Shown piece after piece: positions 37,906 to 38,658 of a DNA stretch of 38,658 nt. The position numbers and the translations under genes are program-made. Positions within the stretch are counted from its first letter, which is position 1; each line of letters opens with the position of its first letter. This stretch comes from a virus: positions 1-38,658 of the IMG/VR virus record IMGVR_UViG_3300045115_000088; one strand, given 5' to 3'. Below the pieces are notes generated by a model, which saw nothing but the letters and a program-made list of their open reading frames with translations, did not search any database and was not told the origin of the DNA.

Positions 37906-38465
37906 GGTCTCCTCCAGATGCCGCAGAGGGCATCGTCAAAGCGGCTCGCCGTCAAGACGGCCGCGGCGTCGTGAACGTGCTCGGATTCTACCGCAGGATG
38001 GACCTGAGTCCAGCGGTACAGGGCCTCCCCGAGGGCCGGATCGGCGTGCCGGATGCGGAGAACCATGTCGTTCTTGCTCGCGCCCTTCGGGAGCCCGAGC
38101 AGGCGCCGCACGGCCTGGGGTTGGATGGAGTGCAACTCCCGTCCCTCCCGGCCGAGGTTCAGCCTGGCCCCCCGCAACGCGACATAGGCGAGCCACTGGG
38201 GAAGCGTGCTCTTGATGGACACCCGCGGACCGACCCGCACGATGGTCGGCTCCTCGTAGACGATGGCCCGCACGTCATGGGACGACAGCAGGCAGGTCAG
38301 CCACTCCATGATGCCGTCATGCCGTGCCCCCATGTCCTCGGCGTAGGACAGGCGGGATTTCTTGCCCGCGGGCGGGATGCGCTTGCAGTGGAAGGCGTAT
38401 TCCTTGCCGCCCCAAATGACGACGCCGCACCCGTTCAGGCCAAGGTCGATTCCTGCGATGTTCAT
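37902..38465 (-). CDS. RuvC-like Holliday junction resolvase
   Basis: A 187-residue nuclease of the RuvC/RNase H fold that would cleave branched recombination or replication intermediates before packaging. Active-site signs are D7 in IAGIDLGLNGCGVV, E71-E72 in AIVYEEP, and the C-terminal H163-x2-D166 in EHVHDAAAV. Between them QAVRRLLGLPKGASKNDMVL (117-136) is the RuvC 'P-x-x-V/v-K-x-x-l-x-G-x-g-x-a-x-K-x-q' element. Length matches RuvC (173 aa). It overlaps both neighbours by 4 bases, so it is translationally coupled. Whether it is a resolvase in the strict sense or a related nuclease is not decided by sequence alone. Confidence 0.84.
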   Translation of the reverse strand: MNIAGIDLGLNGCGVVIWGGKEYAFHCKRIPPAGKKSRLSYAEDMGARHDGIMEWLTCLLSSHDVRAIVYEEPTIVRVGPRVSIKSTLPQWLAYVALRGARLNLGREGRELHSIQPQAVRRLLGLPKGASKNDMVLRIRHADPALGEALYRWTQVHPAVESEHVHDAAAVLTASRFDDALCGIWRRP

Positions 38466-38650
38466 TCCTCCACCTCCTCCTCCGTCTCCTGCGCCTCCAT
38501 CTCCCGGCAGGCGCGGTCCTCATTGGCATCGGCCTTCATGTCCTGCATGTGCTCCTTGTAGCACTCCCGGCACAGGCCCCATATGTAGGCCGGCTGCTTG
38601 CACCATCGGCATCTGTCCGTCCTGTCGAGGCACGTGTCACGCTGGCACAT
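38462..38650 (-). CDS. Zinc-finger-like small protein, 62 aa, at the window edge
   Basis: The frame starts with ATG 38650, 8 bases from the right end; the preceding bases (GGGCGACC) have no in-frame stop, so the true start may lie outside. Cys at 2, 7, 14, 17, 28 and 31 give C-x2-C pairs (CRWCKQP and GLCRECYK), a likely zinc ribbon. The C-terminus is a strongly acidic tail (ENE/EEE type). It overlaps RuvC by 4 bases. It might be the C-terminal end of the gene seen at 1-741 if the sequence is circular. Confidence 0.6.
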   Translation of the reverse strand: MCQRDTCLDRTDRCRWCKQPAYIWGLCRECYKEHMQDMKADANEDRACREMEAQETEEEVEE

Positions 38651-38658
38651 GGTCGCCC

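Noticed and set aside
1-38658. tRNA or rRNA genes
   Set aside because: I saw no cloverleaf-like segment with a T-arm GTTCGANTC context in the gene-free stretches. The GGTTCGAACTCC at 28-39 lies inside a coding frame.

Overview
The window looks like most or all of the genome of a tailed bacteriophage with a short-tailed (podovirus-type) morphology. The evidence is an almost unbroken rightward morphogenesis operon from terminase through portal, scaffold, major capsid, head-tail connector and beta-propeller tail hub to internal (ejected) virion proteins, flanked by leftward replication/recombination genes. The DNA is strongly GC-rich by eye, genes are tightly packed with ATGA/GTGA stop-start overlaps, and most starts have a clear Shine-Dalgarno (SD) sequence, so the host is a GC-rich bacterium that I cannot identify further. 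I see no integrase, DNA polymerase, tRNA or CRISPR array.

Layout. (1) 1-3921, leftward: an operon beginning with a small excisionase/MerR-type HTH protein, then a 39-residue membrane protein, a RecT annealing protein, a RecE-like exonuclease and small unknowns. It ends in a gene cut by the left edge. (2) 3922-4213: divergent promoter region. (3) 4214-28751, rightward: putative small terminase, TerL, a membrane-anchored coiled-coil protein, portal, scaffold, major capsid protein, a UUCG-hairpin terminator, a signal-peptide-bearing glycine-rich protein, connector proteins, beta-propeller tail hub, beta-helix spike-like protein, three tandem small tail-fibre-like proteins, three internal virion proteins (178, 407 and 2262 residues) and a degenerate amidase-like protein. 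(4) 28748-32242, leftward: a holin/XhlA-like membrane protein and an accessory island of small separate genes including an ArdA antirestriction protein. Five genes of this island share an unusual G-run leader. (5) 32243-33182: a 0.9 kb gene-free region with 11-bp iterons, other short repeats and palindromes, and an abrupt strand-composition change; this is the best candidate for a replication origin. (6) 33183-33830: one rightward zinc-finger-like gene. (7) 33827-38650, leftward: zinc finger protein, RuvC-like resolvase, replisome organiser, putative helicase-loader-type protein and a run of Cys-rich microproteins.

The genes suggest this life cycle: RecE/RecT and RuvC process concatemers or recombination intermediates, a winged-helix replisome organiser recruits the host replisome, ArdA protects incoming DNA from type I restriction, and TerL/portal package a P22/T7-like particle that ejects a very large internal protein. 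Leftward genes sit at both ends of the window, so regions 1 and 7 may be one leftward early operon of a circular map that was opened inside a gene. The most noteworthy items are the iteron/composition-switch region, the G-run leader gene family around ArdA, the secreted glycine-rich protein in a structural operon, and the cluster of Cys-rich microproteins.
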